Origin: Enterobacter sp. Ag1
Lineage (GTDB): Bacteria; Pseudomonadota; Gammaproteobacteria; Enterobacterales; Enterobacteriaceae
Reading direction: 5' to 3'
Length of the DNA: 64,000 bases
Assembly (NCBI GenBank): GCA_000277545.1
Contig: AKXM01000040.1
Span: 124,001-188,000 of the forward strand
The position numbers were made by a program, and so were the translations under genes. The notes under the pieces were generated by a model. That model ran no database searches. It was not told the origin of the DNA and saw nothing but the letters and a program-made list of their open reading frames with translations. This document shows, in pieces, positions 20,465 to 29,973 of this stretch; position 1 is the first letter of the stretch, and each line of letters starts with the position of its first letter.

Positions 20465-21064
20465 TTAAAGCGGCGAATCCTGGCTGATTTCATCCAGCGA
20501 AAGCTGGAAGCTTGGCACAAAGACCTGCATAAAATAATCCATTTCCGGGCTGTGGCGGTCGGCCAGCGTTTTTTCCAGGCGACTTTTCGCCAGCAGAAAC
20601 TCGTTGTTCCCGGCCGACAGCTCCTCCAGGCATTTCAGATAAGCGCATAACGCATCGGCCTGCTTCACCAGCGCTTTCTCTTCTTCACTGTAGCTGTGCT
20701 CATCAATCAACGGCGCCCAGATATCACGCAGCTCTTCCGGCACCATTTCGATCAGTTTTTGCTGCGCAATCTTTTCAATGGCTTTGTATTCATGGGCAAT
20801 TTGCGAGTTGAAGTATTTTACCGGCGTGGGGAGATCCCCGGTCAGCACCTCGCTGGCGTCGTGATACATCGCCAGCAGCGCAATACGTTCGGCATTTACG
20901 TTGCCGTTAAACTTGCGATTTTTGATAGCGGCAAGGGCGTGGGCAACCATGGCGACCTGCAGGCTGTGTTCAGACACGTTCTCGGTGCGGACATTCCGCA
21001 TTAGTGGCCAGCGGCTAATCAGTTTCAGGCGGGAGAGGTGGGCAAAGAAATGGCTCTGACTCAT
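20465..21064 (-). CDS. yfbR: 5'-deoxynucleotidase YfbR
   Basis: A 199-residue HD-domain phosphohydrolase of the same length as the E. coli enzyme. Metal-binding residues are in [17 protein letters not shown] (His about 33) and [20 protein letters not shown] (His-Asp about 68-69). It removes phosphate from deoxyribonucleoside 5'-monophosphates in thymidylate salvage. The ATG at 21064 gives [15 protein letters not shown], matching E. coli; the longer frame to 21124 is not used. Confidence 0.95.
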   Translation of the reverse strand: MSQSHFFAHLSRLKLISRWPLMRNVRTENVSEHSLQVAMVAHALAAIKNRKFNGNVNAERIALLAMYHDASEVLTGDLPTPVKYFNSQIAHEYKAIEKIAQQKLIEMVPEELRDIWAPLIDEHSYSEEEKALVKQADALCAYLKCLEELSAGNNEFLLAKSRLEKTLADRHSPEMDYFMQVFVPSFQLSLDEISQDSPL

Positions 21065-21139
21065 GACGTTCTCGCGGTAACAACTTGGTGACGTCATTGT
21101 GAGGGGAGAAAGGGGGCATTGCAAATGCCCCCGAACGGC

Positions 21140-22354
21140 TTACTGATGGTAGTGTCCGAGGAAACGTCCCAGCTTAGCTATCGACATTTCCAGATCATCA
21201 ATGCGTGGCAGAGTGACAATACGCACGTGATCCGGCCACGGCCAGTTAAATGCCGTACCCTGAACCAGCAGAACCTTTTCCTGCAGCAGGAAGTCCAGCA
21301 CCATTTTCTGGTCGTCATGAATATTGAAGCGCTTTGCGTCAATTTTCGGGAACATGTACAGCGCCCCACGAGGCTTAACGCAGGAGACGCCAGGAATTTC
21401 GTTGATCAGCTCCCAGGCACGATTACGCTGTTCGTACAGACGGCCACCAGGCACGATAAACTCGCTAATGCTTTGGTATCCTCCCAGCGCTGTCTGGATA
21501 GCATGTTGGGCAGGGACGTTGGCGCACAGGCGCATAGAGGCTAACATTTCCAGACCTTCAATATAGCCTTTAGCGTGTTTCTTCGGCCCGTTGAGCACCA
21601 TCCAACCCTGACGGAAACCGGCCACGCGATAGGTTTTTGACAGGCCGTTGAAGGTAATGGTTAACAGATCCGGTGCCAGGGCTGCGATCGAGTGATGCTC
21701 GGCATCGTCATAAAGGATTTTGTCGTAAATCTCATCGGCAAAGATGATCAGATTATGCTGGCGTGCAATCTCGACAATCTCTAACAGCAACTCTTTGGAG
21801 TAAACGGCGCCGGTAGGGTTGTTTGGGTTAATAATCACAATGCCACGCGTGCGTGGGGTGATTTTAGCGCGGATATCGTCGAGGTCCGGGAACCAGTCAG
21901 AACTCTCATCACACAGATAATGCACGGCTTTGCCGCTGGACAAAGAAACGGCAGCTGTCCAAAGCGGGTAGTCCGGCGCGGGAACCAGCATTTCGTCACC
22001 GCTGTTTAGCAGCGCCTGCATCGACTGGACGATCAGTTCGGAAACGCCGTTCCCGATATAAATATCTTCCGTAGTCACATCCCGCATCCCACGAGCCTGA
22101 TAATGCTGCATGATTGCTTTACGGGCAGAGAAAAGCCCTTTGGAGTCGCAATATCCCTGGGCGGTTGGAAGATTACGGATCACATCAACAAGGATTTCAT
22201 CCGGCGCTTCGAAACCGAACGGCGCGGGGTTGCCGATGTTGAGCTTAAGCACTTTGTTGCCTTCTTCTTCAAGGCGTTTTGCCTCTTTGAGTACCGGGCC
22301 ACGGATGTCATAACAGACATTATCAAGTTTGCTGGATTTTTCGATGGGGGACAT
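21140..22354 (-). CDS. alaA: Glutamate-pyruvate aminotransferase
   Basis: A 404-residue fold-type I PLP aminotransferase closely matching E. coli AlaA (YfbQ, 405). The Schiff-base lysine lies in TFNGLSKTYRVAGFRQGW (about residue 240), with NPNNPTGAVYS about 60 residues earlier. It makes alanine from pyruvate with glutamate as donor. The ATG at 22354 begins MSPIEKSSKLDNVCYD as in E. coli. It is upstream of yfbR on the same strand with a 75-base gap. Confidence 0.96.
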   Translation of the reverse strand: MSPIEKSSKLDNVCYDIRGPVLKEAKRLEEEGNKVLKLNIGNPAPFGFEAPDEILVDVIRNLPTAQGYCDSKGLFSARKAIMQHYQARGMRDVTTEDIYIGNGVSELIVQSMQALLNSGDEMLVPAPDYPLWTAAVSLSSGKAVHYLCDESSDWFPDLDDIRAKITPRTRGIVIINPNNPTGAVYSKELLLEIVEIARQHNLIIFADEIYDKILYDDAEHHSIAALAPDLLTITFNGLSKTYRVAGFRQGWMVLNGPKKHAKGYIEGLEMLASMRLCANVPAQHAIQTALGGYQSISEFIVPGGRLYEQRNRAWELINEIPGVSCVKPRGALYMFPKIDAKRFNIHDDQKMVLDFLLQEKVLLVQGTAFNWPWPDHVRIVTLPRIDDLEMSIAKLGRFLGHYHQ

Positions 22355-22924
22355 GAAGCTTCGACCTTTGTTGTTAATTTCGCGTCCTGCCGTGGAAGCG
22401 CACCGCCACAATGTACTCCTGCTTAAGCGAGATTTGAAGGATGGGGCCTGAAGAAATGCAATTTATCTTTACAGCACAATGTATAAGCACGGAACGCGAT
22501 TTAAAAATACTGATGGTTAAAAAAACTATGAATTTTAGTTATTGTGGTTTTATTGTCTAATTATATCGCCGTGATGCAAAGGTATTCACTGCTTCTTGCT
22601 CACTGCGGAGGGAGAGGTGCTGCCGACGTAAATGCGTTGTCGCTAAACATAAGTAAAAATTAATATTCATGCCTGAAACATTAAGGGATTAATGAAAAGG
22701 TAGTTAAAGAGATGTATATCAAAAGATTGGTCAATGTAATAGATAAATACCTCGGCAATAATTAAGTGTCTTTTATTATAGTGTGTGGCTGACTTCAAAA
22801 AACGTTGTAAATAATCAACAGAGTGGAAACCACAAAAAGAGAATAAGATCAGATAATTCGCAATAAGTGTTATAAAACATCATGTTTTACTGTAAGATAC
22901 ACTACGAAAAATGGTAGGTTTTGG
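22355..22924. promoter_or_regulatory. AT-rich region upstream of alaA and lrhA
   Basis: This is the left part of a 1.0 kb gap between divergent alaA and lrhA. It is notably AT-rich against its surroundings and presumably carries the alaA promoter and distal lrhA control sites; LrhA is known to regulate its own gene in E. coli. No strong hairpin, repeat or recognisable operator was found. A 17-codon frame at 22713 has no good support. Confidence 0.5.
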
Positions 22925-23065
22925 ATGCCAGTAGCTGTGCCAACGACATGGCTTTGCCGGAAAATTAAAATATTTCCATTATTATTCAGCTGGTTGTGTG
23001 TTTTGGCCGGTTTAAGCCTGCCGCTGCACTCCAGCCCGTTAAATAATCATATAAAAGCTTATTAA
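22925..23065 (+). CDS. Candidate 46-residue small hydrophobic protein upstream of lrhA
   Basis: An ATG frame of 46 codons in the otherwise AT-rich alaA-lrhA gap. It reads MPVAVPTTWLCRKIKI, then a hydrophobic stretch IFPLLFSWLCVLAGLSLPL, then HSSPLNNHIKAY and a TAA stop. The basic-then-hydrophobic pattern is that of a single-pass small membrane protein or a signal peptide. GGTAGG lies six bases before the ATG. The local base composition is more GC-rich than its flanks, as coding DNA would be. I recognise no homologue; it could be chance, or part of the lrhA 5' leader. Confidence 0.3.
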   Translation: MPVAVPTTWLCRKIKIFPLLFSWLCVLAGLSLPLHSSPLNNHIKAY

Positions 23066-23356
23066 AAGTCGTTTTTTGAAGCTGACTTACCTTTCTAACG
23101 CAGTTTTAAAATAGTCGACTGGTACGATGAGTTGGTGGTTTTTTTCTTATCCTGACCTGCTTAATATCCCGTTTGGGTGTGTTTTAGATTATTGGGACAT
23201 GCCGGGGAATACAAAAATAACAAACAGAACCGTCGCTAACGTATGCGGCCAAGACTACCGGAGACATTCGGTAAAAGGAATTGCTTTATCTCTTTGATAA
23301 ATCATAGCAATACAACCAGGGCAGACTCGAAAGAGCAACCTATTAGTGAATAAATT
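23066..23356 (+). promoter_or_regulatory. lrhA leader region
   Basis: The 291 bases before lrhA. In E. coli the lrhA transcript has a 5' untranslated leader of several hundred bases, so most of this is probably transcribed leader. No strong ribosome binding site precedes the lrhA ATG. No start point could be placed. Confidence 0.4.
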
Positions 23357-24292
23357 ATGATTAACGCAAATCGTCCGATACTGAACCTCGACCTCGATCT
23401 GCTGAGGACATTCGTTGCGGTCGCCGATCTCAATACCTTTGCGGCAGCGGCAGCGGCAGTGTGCCGTACTCAATCCGCTGTAAGCCAACAGATGCAGCGC
23501 CTCGAGCAATTAGTTGGGAAAGAGCTTTTTGCCCGACATGGCCGCAATAAACTGCTCACCGAGCACGGCATTCAACTGCTGGGCTATGCGCGTAAAATCC
23601 TACGCTTTAATGATGAAGCGTGCTCTTCGCTGATGTTTAACAACCTGCAAGGGTCGCTTACCCTTGGCGCCTCCGATGAAACGGCGGACACCATCCTGCC
23701 GTTCCTGTTAAACCGCATCAGTTCGGTTTACCCCAAGCTTGCGCTGGATGTCAGGGTCAAACGCAACCCCTTTATGATCGAAATGCTTAATCAGCATGAG
23801 GTCGATTTGGTGGTGACGACATCAAACCCTTCTAACTTTGATGCCATTGTCCTGCGAACCTCGCCTACGCTGTGGTACTGCGCCGCCGATTATGTCTTTC
23901 AAAGTGGGGAAGCGCTGCCGCTGGTGATGCTGGACGATCCAAGCCCGTACCGCGATATGATGCTCGAACATCTTGATGCCAGCCAGACGCCATGGCGTAT
24001 TTCTTATGTCGCCTCTACGCTTGCCGCGGTCAGGGCCGCCGTAAAAGCGGGATTAGGCGTAACGGCCAGGCCGGTTGAAATGATGAGTCCGGAACTTCGT
24101 GTGCTGGGGGCGTCAGAAGGACTGCCTATTTTACCTGAAACCCAATATCTGCTGTGTAAAAACCCCGAAAGTGGTAATGAGCTGGCGCAAGCGATCTTCA
24201 GTGCGCTGGCTACGCCGGAAAACCCATACCGTTATAACACCGTGGGAAGTGAAGGGGACGACACGCTGCTGGTTGAAGGGGATTTTGAGTAG
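23357..24292 (+). CDS. lrhA: LysR-family regulator LrhA
   Basis: A 311-residue LysR-type regulator highly similar to E. coli LrhA, especially the DNA-binding domain ([20 protein letters not shown], then [20 protein letters not shown]). The ligand-binding domain includes [18 protein letters not shown]. In E. coli LrhA represses flhDC, type 1 fimbriae and rpoS translation. The position upstream of nuoA and in the same direction is conserved, but a terminator and 631 bases separate them. The C-terminal 30 residues diverge from E. coli more than the rest. Confidence 0.96.
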   Translation: MINANRPILNLDLDLLRTFVAVADLNTFAAAAAAVCRTQSAVSQQMQRLEQLVGKELFARHGRNKLLTEHGIQLLGYARKILRFNDEACSSLMFNNLQGSLTLGASDETADTILPFLLNRISSVYPKLALDVRVKRNPFMIEMLNQHEVDLVVTTSNPSNFDAIVLRTSPTLWYCAADYVFQSGEALPLVMLDDPSPYRDMMLEHLDASQTPWRISYVASTLAAVRAAVKAGLGVTARPVEMMSPELRVLGASEGLPILPETQYLLCKNPESGNELAQAIFSALATPENPYRYNTVGSEGDDTLLVEGDFE

Positions 24293-24331
24293 CTGCAGGT
24301 CGACTAGTTAGTAACAAAATATTAAAGATAC

Positions 24332-24377
24332 AAAATGGGTCGTTGGTGGTTTTTTTTACGCCAACGGCCCATTTTTT
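24332..24377 (+). terminator. Terminator after lrhA
   Basis: AAAATGGGTCGTTGG pairs with CCAACGGCCCATTTT (one G-T wobble) around a 14-base loop, and the right arm runs into TTTTTT. A rho-independent terminator for lrhA. Confidence 0.8.
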
Positions 24378-24923
24378 ATACCTGATTTTCATTAAATCAC
24401 GTGGGTGCTCATCTTTTCTAACAAATTCAATATATTGGTTGCATGTTTATTTTCGCTCGTTTTATGCGCAAAAACTTCATGCAAAGGCCAAGTAATGTTA
24501 AAAAACGCATAACAATGTTGCTTCTTTTTGAAGTGGATTAACAAAAGCGTGTCTCAGATCAAGAAAATACTCCCTCTTGGGGGGAGGAATAGTTGTAATT
24601 TCCTGCCAAAATATAGGGGCTGTTTATTTTTTCACACGGAACGGACACGATTCACCCTCATCTAAATCTGGTCTTTACGCGAGTGTTGATGAGTTTTAAC
24701 GCATTAAATGTTAATGAATTGCTGTCGGTGTAAATTAATGTGTGGATACTTTTGTTAAAGTTGACAAAAGGTTATAGAAAGGAGTAAAAAACCCCATCAA
24801 TTGGCTGCCTACGTATTATTTCCGGTAGTTATTGTACGGTTGATTGTTCCTCCCCATGAATCGATGTGGCGTTCATCTGCCAACAAGAGCAGAGACTTTG
24901 GCGCCACTTTTGATGAGTAAGCA
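24378..24923 (+). promoter_or_regulatory. nuo operon promoter and leader region
   Basis: About 545 AT-rich bases upstream of nuoA. In E. coli the equivalent region carries distal nuo promoters controlled by ArcA, NarL, FNR, IHF and Fis. Visible here are a G-rich stretch (CTCCCTCTTGGGGGGAG near 24570) and a promoter-like TTGTTAAAGTTGACAAAAGG near 24752, but no start point can be assigned. No gene is seen. Confidence 0.6.
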
Positions 24924-25370
24924 ATGAGTATGTCAACATCCACTGAAGTTATCGCTCATCACTGGGCGTTCGCTGTCTTTCTTATTGTCGCCGTTGGCCT
25001 GTGTTGTTTGATGCTTGTCGGGGGCTGGTTCCTTGGCGGACGAGCTAAGGCACGGCACAAAAACACCCCCTTCGAGTCGGGCATCGACTCCGTTGGTACG
25101 GCGCGTCTACGTCTCTCCGCCAAGTTTTACCTGGTCGCCATGTTCTTCGTTATTTTTGACGTGGAAGCCTTGTATCTCTACGCGTGGTCAACTTCTATCC
25201 GTGAAAGCGGTTGGATTGGCTTCGTCGAGGCCGCAATTTTCATTTTAGTGCTACTGGCTGGTCTGGTTTATCTGGTGCGCGTTGGCGCTCTGGATTGGAC
25301 TCCTGCGCGTTCGCGTCGTGAGAAAATCAACCCGGAAACAGACAGTCTCACTAACCGTCATACGCAGTAA
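24924..25370 (+). CDS. nuoA: NADH-quinone oxidoreductase subunit A
   Basis: A 148-residue membrane subunit of complex I with three hydrophobic segments and the conserved [20 protein letters not shown] loop followed by [17 protein letters not shown]. coli NuoA is 147 residues. It anchors the peripheral arm near the quinone site. First gene of the nuo operon; nuoB follows after 15 bases. Confidence 0.97.
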   Translation: MSMSTSTEVIAHHWAFAVFLIVAVGLCCLMLVGGWFLGGRAKARHKNTPFESGIDSVGTARLRLSAKFYLVAMFFVIFDVEALYLYAWSTSIRESGWIGFVEAAIFILVLLAGLVYLVRVGALDWTPARSRREKINPETDSLTNRHTQ

Positions 25371-25385
25371 TAGCGAGGCAATAAG

Positions 25386-26060
25386 ATGGACTATACGCTC
25401 ACCCGCATAGACCCCAACGGTGAGAATGACCGTTACCCCCTGCAAAAGCAGGAGATCGTAACCGATCCCCTCGAACAAGAGATTAACCGCAGCGTTTACA
25501 TGGGCAAGCTCGAGCATGCTATGCACGATGTGGTGAACTGGGGTCGCAAAAACTCAATCTGGCCATACAACTTTGGCCTTTCCTGCTGCTATGTAGAGAT
25601 GGTGACCTCGTTTACCGCTGTACATGACGTGGCGCGTTTCGGTGCAGAAGTTTTACGTGCTTCTCCTCGTCAGGCTGACCTGATGGTGGTGGCCGGTACC
25701 TGCTTCACCAAAATGGCTCCGGTAATTCAGCGCCTTTACGATCAGATGCTGGAGCCTAAATGGGTCATTTCCATGGGCGCCTGCGCTAACTCTGGCGGCA
25801 TGTACGACATCTATTCCGTTGTGCAAGGTGTCGATAAATTTATCCCGGTTGATGTGTACATCCCAGGTTGCCCGCCGCGTCCGGAGGCTTACATGCAGGC
25901 GTTGATGCTGTTGCAGGAGTCTATCGGTAAAGAGCGCCGCCCGCTGTCGTGGGTCGTTGGCGATCAGGGCGTTTACCGCGCCAACATGCAGTCCGAGCGT
26001 GAGCGTAAGCGCGGCGAGCGTATCGCGGTCACCAACCTGCGGACGCCGGACGAGATTTAA
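25386..26060 (+). CDS. nuoB: NADH-quinone oxidoreductase subunit B
   Basis: A 224-residue subunit carrying the N2 [4Fe-4S] cluster. Ligands are visible in [19 protein letters not shown] and [15 protein letters not shown]. It hands electrons to quinone. It is four residues longer than E. coli NuoB (220) through an insertion before the first cysteines ([15 protein letters not shown] against KLNDMVNWGRK). The rest is nearly identical. Confidence 0.98.
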   Translation: MDYTLTRIDPNGENDRYPLQKQEIVTDPLEQEINRSVYMGKLEHAMHDVVNWGRKNSIWPYNFGLSCCYVEMVTSFTAVHDVARFGAEVLRASPRQADLMVVAGTCFTKMAPVIQRLYDQMLEPKWVISMGACANSGGMYDIYSVVQGVDKFIPVDVYIPGCPPRPEAYMQALMLLQESIGKERRPLSWVVGDQGVYRANMQSERERKRGERIAVTNLRTPDEI

Positions 26061-26146
26061 TTAGCGCCTGCGGTCAGTGAGCGTCTTTGTATATCAATAA
26101 TATAAAAACAAAGACACTGAACGCAGTCACCACAGAACCATTTGCA

Positions 26147-27958
26147 ATGGTGAGAACTATGACCGATTTAACCGCGCAAGACGCCGCTATGCCAGCCTGG
26201 CAGACAAGGGATCACCTGGATGATCCGGTCATTGGCGAATTGCGTAACCGTTTTGGGCCGGATGCCTTTACCGTTCAGCCAACCCGCACCGGGGTGCCCG
26301 TCGTTTGGGTTAAGCGTGAACAGTTACTGGAAGTGGTCGATTTCCTTAAGAAATCACCAAAACCCTACGTTATGCTGTTCGACCTGCATGGCATGGATGA
26401 GCGTCTACGCACACACCGCAACGGTTTACCGGCTGCGGATTTTTCCGTTTTCTACCACCTGATTTCCATTGAACGCAATCGCGATATCATGCTCAAGGTG
26501 GCGTTGTCTGAAAACGATCTCAACCTGCCGACGCTGACCAAACTCTTCCCGAACGCCAACTGGTATGAGCGTGAAACCTGGGAGATGTTTGGCATCACCT
26601 TTAATGGTCACCCGCACCTGACGCGCATCATGATGCCGCCGACCTGGGAAGGCCACCCGCTGCGTAAAGACTACCCGGCGCGCGCCACCGAATTCGATCC
26701 GTTTATCCTGACTAAACAGAAAGAAGATCTGGAAATGGAAGCGCTGACCTTCAAGCCTGAAGAGTGGGGCATGAAGCGCAGCAGCGAACATGAAGACTTC
26801 ATGTTCCTGAACCTGGGGCCGAACCACCCCTCCGCGCACGGTGCTTTCCGTATCATCCTGCAGCTGGACGGCGAAGAGATCGTCGACTGCGTGCCGGATA
26901 TCGGCTACCACCATCGTGGTGCTGAGAAGATGGGTGAGCGTCAGTCCTGGCACAGCTACATTCCGTATACCGACCGTATTGAGTACCTCGGCGGTTGCGT
27001 CAACGAAATGCCTTACGTGCTGGCGGTTGAAAAGCTGGCTGGCATCGTCGTGCCGGAACGCGTTGAAGTTATCCGCGTTATGCTCTCTGAGCTGTTCCGT
27101 ATCAACAGCCACCTGCTGTACATCTCCACCTTTATTCAGGACGTAGGCGCCATGACGCCGGTCTTCTTCGCGTTTACCGATCGTCAGAAAATCTACGATC
27201 TGGTGGAAGCGATTACCGGTTTCCGTATGCACCCGGCCTGGTTCCGTATTGGCGGTGTTGCACACGACCTGCCGAAGGGCTGGGAACGCCTGCTGAAAGA
27301 GTTCCTGGAGTGGATGCCGAAGCGCCTGGATTCTTATGAGAAAGCCGCGCTGCGCAACACCATTCTGAAAGGCCGTTCCCAGGGCGTTGCAGCCTATACC
27401 GCGAAAGAAGCGCTGGAGTGGGGCACCACCGGTGCTGGCCTGCGCGCCACCGGTATCGACTTCGACGTGCGTAAGGCTCGTCCTTACTCCGGCTACCAGA
27501 ACTTCGATTTCGAAGTCCCGGTTGGCGGTGGCATCAGCGACTGCTACACCCGCGTTATGCTGAAAGTTGAAGAGCTGCGCCAGAGTCTGCGCATCCTTGA
27601 GCAGTGTCTGAAAAATATGCCAGCCGGCCCGTTCAAAGCGGATCATCCGCTGACTACGCCGCCGCCGAAAGAGCGCACGCTGCAGCATATCGAAACCCTG
27701 ATCACTCACTTCCTGCAGGTTTCCTGGGGCCCGGTCATGCCGGCCAATGAATCCTTCCAGATGATTGAGGCAACGAAAGGGATTAACAGTTACTACCTGA
27801 CCAGCGACGCTAGCACCATGAGCTATCGTACCCGTATCCGTACCCCGAGCTTTGCGCACCTGCAGCAAATTCCGGCGGCGATCCGCGGCAGCCTGGTTTC
27901 TGACCTGATTGTCTATCTGGGTAGTATCGATTTTGTAATGTCTGATGTGGATCGCTAA
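26147..27958 (+). CDS. nuoC: NADH-quinone oxidoreductase fused subunits C/D
   Basis: A 603-residue fusion of complex I 30-kDa (NuoC, about residues 1-190) and 49-kDa (NuoD, about 205-603) subunits, as in E. coli. NuoC contains the [13 protein letters not shown] and [10 protein letters not shown] segments; NuoD has [27 protein letters not shown] and the C-terminal ...[12 protein letters not shown]. NuoD forms much of the quinone-binding cavity. The ATG at 26147 ([11 protein letters not shown]) and that at 26159 (MTDLTAQ, with GGTGAGA just upstream) are both plausible. A longer frame to 26087 is unlikely. Confidence 0.97.
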   Translation: MVRTMTDLTAQDAAMPAWQTRDHLDDPVIGELRNRFGPDAFTVQPTRTGVPVVWVKREQLLEVVDFLKKSPKPYVMLFDLHGMDERLRTHRNGLPAADFSVFYHLISIERNRDIMLKVALSENDLNLPTLTKLFPNANWYERETWEMFGITFNGHPHLTRIMMPPTWEGHPLRKDYPARATEFDPFILTKQKEDLEMEALTFKPEEWGMKRSSEHEDFMFLNLGPNHPSAHGAFRIILQLDGEEIVDCVPDIGYHHRGAEKMGERQSWHSYIPYTDRIEYLGGCVNEMPYVLAVEKLAGIVVPERVEVIRVMLSELFRINSHLLYISTFIQDVGAMTPVFFAFTDRQKIYDLVEAITGFRMHPAWFRIGGVAHDLPKGWERLLKEFLEWMPKRLDSYEKAALRNTILKGRSQGVAAYTAKEALEWGTTGAGLRATGIDFDVRKARPYSGYQNFDFEVPVGGGISDCYTRVMLKVEELRQSLRILEQCLKNMPAGPFKADHPLTTPPPKERTLQHIETLITHFLQVSWGPVMPANESFQMIEATKGINSYYLTSDASTMSYRTRIRTPSFAHLQQIPAAIRGSLVSDLIVYLGSIDFVMSDVDR

Positions 27959-27960
27959 CT

Positions 27961-28461
27961 ATGCACGATAACCAACAAAACCAGGCTGAAGCTTTTGAGC
28001 TGAGTGCGGCAGAGCGTGAGGCGATTGAGCACGAGAAACACCATTACGAAGATGCCCGTGCGGCCTCTATCGAAGCGCTGAAAATCGTTCAGAAACAGCG
28101 CGGTTGGGTGCCAGATGGTGCCATCTACGCGATTGCTGACGTGCTGGGTATCCCGGCGAGCGATGTAGAAGGTGTGGCCACTTTCTATAGCCAAATATTC
28201 CGCCAGCCGGTTGGCCGCCACGTGATTCGCTACTGCGACAGCGTGGTTTGCCATATCACCGGTTACCAGGGCATTCAGTCGGCTATCGAAGCCAAACTGA
28301 ACATCAAGCCGGGCCAGACTACGTTTGACGGCCGCTTTACCCTGCTGCCAACCTGCTGCCTGGGGAACTGCGACAAGGGGCCGACCATGATGATTGATGA
28401 GGACACTCACAGCCATCTGACGCCGGAAGCCATCCCTGACTTGCTGGAGCAGTATAAATGA
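27961..28461 (+). CDS. nuoE: NADH-quinone oxidoreductase subunit E
   Basis: A 166-residue thioredoxin-like subunit binding the N1a [2Fe-2S] cluster; cysteines are in [12 protein letters not shown] and [13 protein letters not shown]. It forms the NADH dehydrogenase module with NuoF and NuoG. It starts two bases after the nuoC stop and overlaps nuoF by four bases (ATGA). Confidence 0.98.
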   Translation: MHDNQQNQAEAFELSAAEREAIEHEKHHYEDARAASIEALKIVQKQRGWVPDGAIYAIADVLGIPASDVEGVATFYSQIFRQPVGRHVIRYCDSVVCHITGYQGIQSAIEAKLNIKPGQTTFDGRFTLLPTCCLGNCDKGPTMMIDEDTHSHLTPEAIPDLLEQYK

Positions 28462-29804
28462 AGACGATTATTCGTACTGCCGAAACCCATCCGCTGACCT
28501 GGCGTCTGCGCGATGACAAACAGCCGGTCTGGCTTGACGAATACCGTAGCAAAAACGGCTATGAAGGCGCGCGTAAAGCGCTGACCGGCATGGCGCCAGA
28601 TGAAATCGTGATTGCGGTAAAAGACGCTGGCCTGAAAGGGCGCGGCGGCGCGGGCTTTTCCACCGGTTTGAAGTGGAGCCTGATGCCGAAAGACGAGTCC
28701 ATGAACATCCGTTACCTGCTGTGTAACGCCGATGAAATGGAGCCAGGCACCTATAAAGACCGCCTGCTGATGGAGCAACTGCCTCACCTGCTGGTGGAAG
28801 GCATGCTGATTTCCGCTTTTGCGCTGAAAGCATACCGTGGATACATCTTCCTGCGTGGTGAGTACATCGAGGCGGCAGACCACCTGCGTCGCGCGATTGC
28901 CGAAGCCACCGAAGCGGGCCTGCTGGGTAAGAACATCCTGGGTTCCGGTTTCGATTTCGAACTGTTCGTACACACCGGAGCCGGGCGTTATATCTGCGGG
29001 GAAGAAACCGCGCTGATTAACTCCCTGGAAGGCCGTCGTGCGAACCCACGTTCTAAGCCACCGTTCCCGGCATCAAGCGGCGTTTGGGGTAAACCGACCT
29101 GTGTAAACAACGTCGAAACCCTGTGTAACGTCCCGGCTATTCTGGCTAACGGCGTGGAGTGGTATCAGGGCATTGGCGGCGGCATGAGTAAAGATGCCGG
29201 CACCAAGCTGATGGGCTTCTCTGGCCGCGTGAAAAACCCTGGCGTCTGGGAATTGCCGTTCGGCACAACCGCTCGCGAAATCCTGGAAGAATACGCCGGC
29301 GGCATGCGTGATGGCCTGAAGTTTAAAGCCTGGCAGCCGGGTGGGGCGGGGACCGACTTCCTGACGGAAGCTCATCTCGACCTGCCGATGGAATTTGAAA
29401 GTATTGGTAAAGCAGGCAGCCGTCTCGGTACGGCGCTGGCAATGGCGGTTGACCATGAAATTGGTATGGTGCCGCTGGTGCGTAACCTGGAAGAGTTCTT
29501 TGCCCGTGAATCCTGCGGCTGGTGTACACCGTGCCGCGATGGTTTGCCGTGGAGCGTAAAAATCCTGCGCGCGCTTGAGCGCGGCGAAGGACAGCCGGGG
29601 GATATCGAAACCCTGGAGCAGCTTTGCCGCCATCTGGGTCCAGGTAAAACCTTCTGTGCCCACGCGCCGGGTGCCGTTGAGCCATTGCAGAGTGCGATTA
29701 AATATTTCCGCGACGAATTCGAAGCAGGCATTGCCAAACAGGATTACGGAAATCTGCGTGCCATTAATGGTATTCAGCCGAACCTGTTAAAAACGCGCTG
29801 GTGA
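28458..29804 (+). CDS. nuoF: NADH-quinone oxidoreductase subunit F
   Basis: A 448-residue flavoprotein that binds NADH, FMN and the N3 [4Fe-4S] cluster. The nucleotide/FMN motif is [18 protein letters not shown] (residues about 61-78), [14 protein letters not shown] follows, and the cluster cysteines are in [12 protein letters not shown] plus a later Cys in [11 protein letters not shown]. It is the NADH entry site. It is three residues longer than E. coli NuoF, partly from [10 protein letters not shown] where E. coli has ISKSKDAG. A palindromic repeat separates it from nuoG. Confidence 0.98.
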   Translation: MKTIIRTAETHPLTWRLRDDKQPVWLDEYRSKNGYEGARKALTGMAPDEIVIAVKDAGLKGRGGAGFSTGLKWSLMPKDESMNIRYLLCNADEMEPGTYKDRLLMEQLPHLLVEGMLISAFALKAYRGYIFLRGEYIEAADHLRRAIAEATEAGLLGKNILGSGFDFELFVHTGAGRYICGEETALINSLEGRRANPRSKPPFPASSGVWGKPTCVNNVETLCNVPAILANGVEWYQGIGGGMSKDAGTKLMGFSGRVKNPGVWELPFGTTAREILEEYAGGMRDGLKFKAWQPGGAGTDFLTEAHLDLPMEFESIGKAGSRLGTALAMAVDHEIGMVPLVRNLEEFFARESCGWCTPCRDGLPWSVKILRALERGEGQPGDIETLEQLCRHLGPGKTFCAHAPGAVEPLQSAIKYFRDEFEAGIAKQDYGNLRAINGIQPNLLKTRW

Positions 29805-29813
29805 TAGACAGCT

Positions 29814-29908
29814 TTTCACCCTCACCCTACCCCTCACCCTGAGGGAGAGGGGATCGACCGGTGATTTTCTCCCTCTCCTGGGGGAGAAGGCCGGGGTGAG
29901 GGCGAAGG
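29814..29908. repeat. Long palindromic repeat between nuoF and nuoG, copy 3
   Basis: A 95-base imperfect inverted repeat. Outer arms TTCACCCTCACCC and GGGGTGAGGGCGAA enclose two inner hairpins (CCCTCACCCTGAGGG with AGAGGGG; CTCCCTCTCC with GGGGGAGAAGG). It widens the nuoF-nuoG gap to 169 bases, where E. coli has a gap of only about 50. It shares its arms with the elements at 7583 and 20388. Confidence 0.8.
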
Positions 29909-29973
29909 TGGTTCGCACAAGAATTTTTGATTAACGCCTGAAGTTATTCAGGCCAACTGGAAGCATGCTGACT

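Noticed and set aside
22713-22766. A 17-codon frame (MYIKRLVNVIDKYLGNN) preceded by AAAGAG in the alaA-lrhA gap.
   Set aside because: Ribosome binding site is too close to the ATG and the frame is too short to judge; chance is likely in AT-rich DNA.
24297-24308. CTGCAGGTCGACTAGT just after lrhA looks like a cloning polylinker (PstI-SalI-SpeI).
   Set aside because: Flanking sequence is continuous chromosome with a natural lrhA terminator and no vector sequence. A short chance match is the simplest reading, though comparison with sister strains would settle it.
26426-27868. A 480-codon open frame antisense to nuoC.
   Set aside because: It is fully contained in the conserved nuoC frame, has His/Arg-rich composition typical of antisense frames, and shows no family motif.
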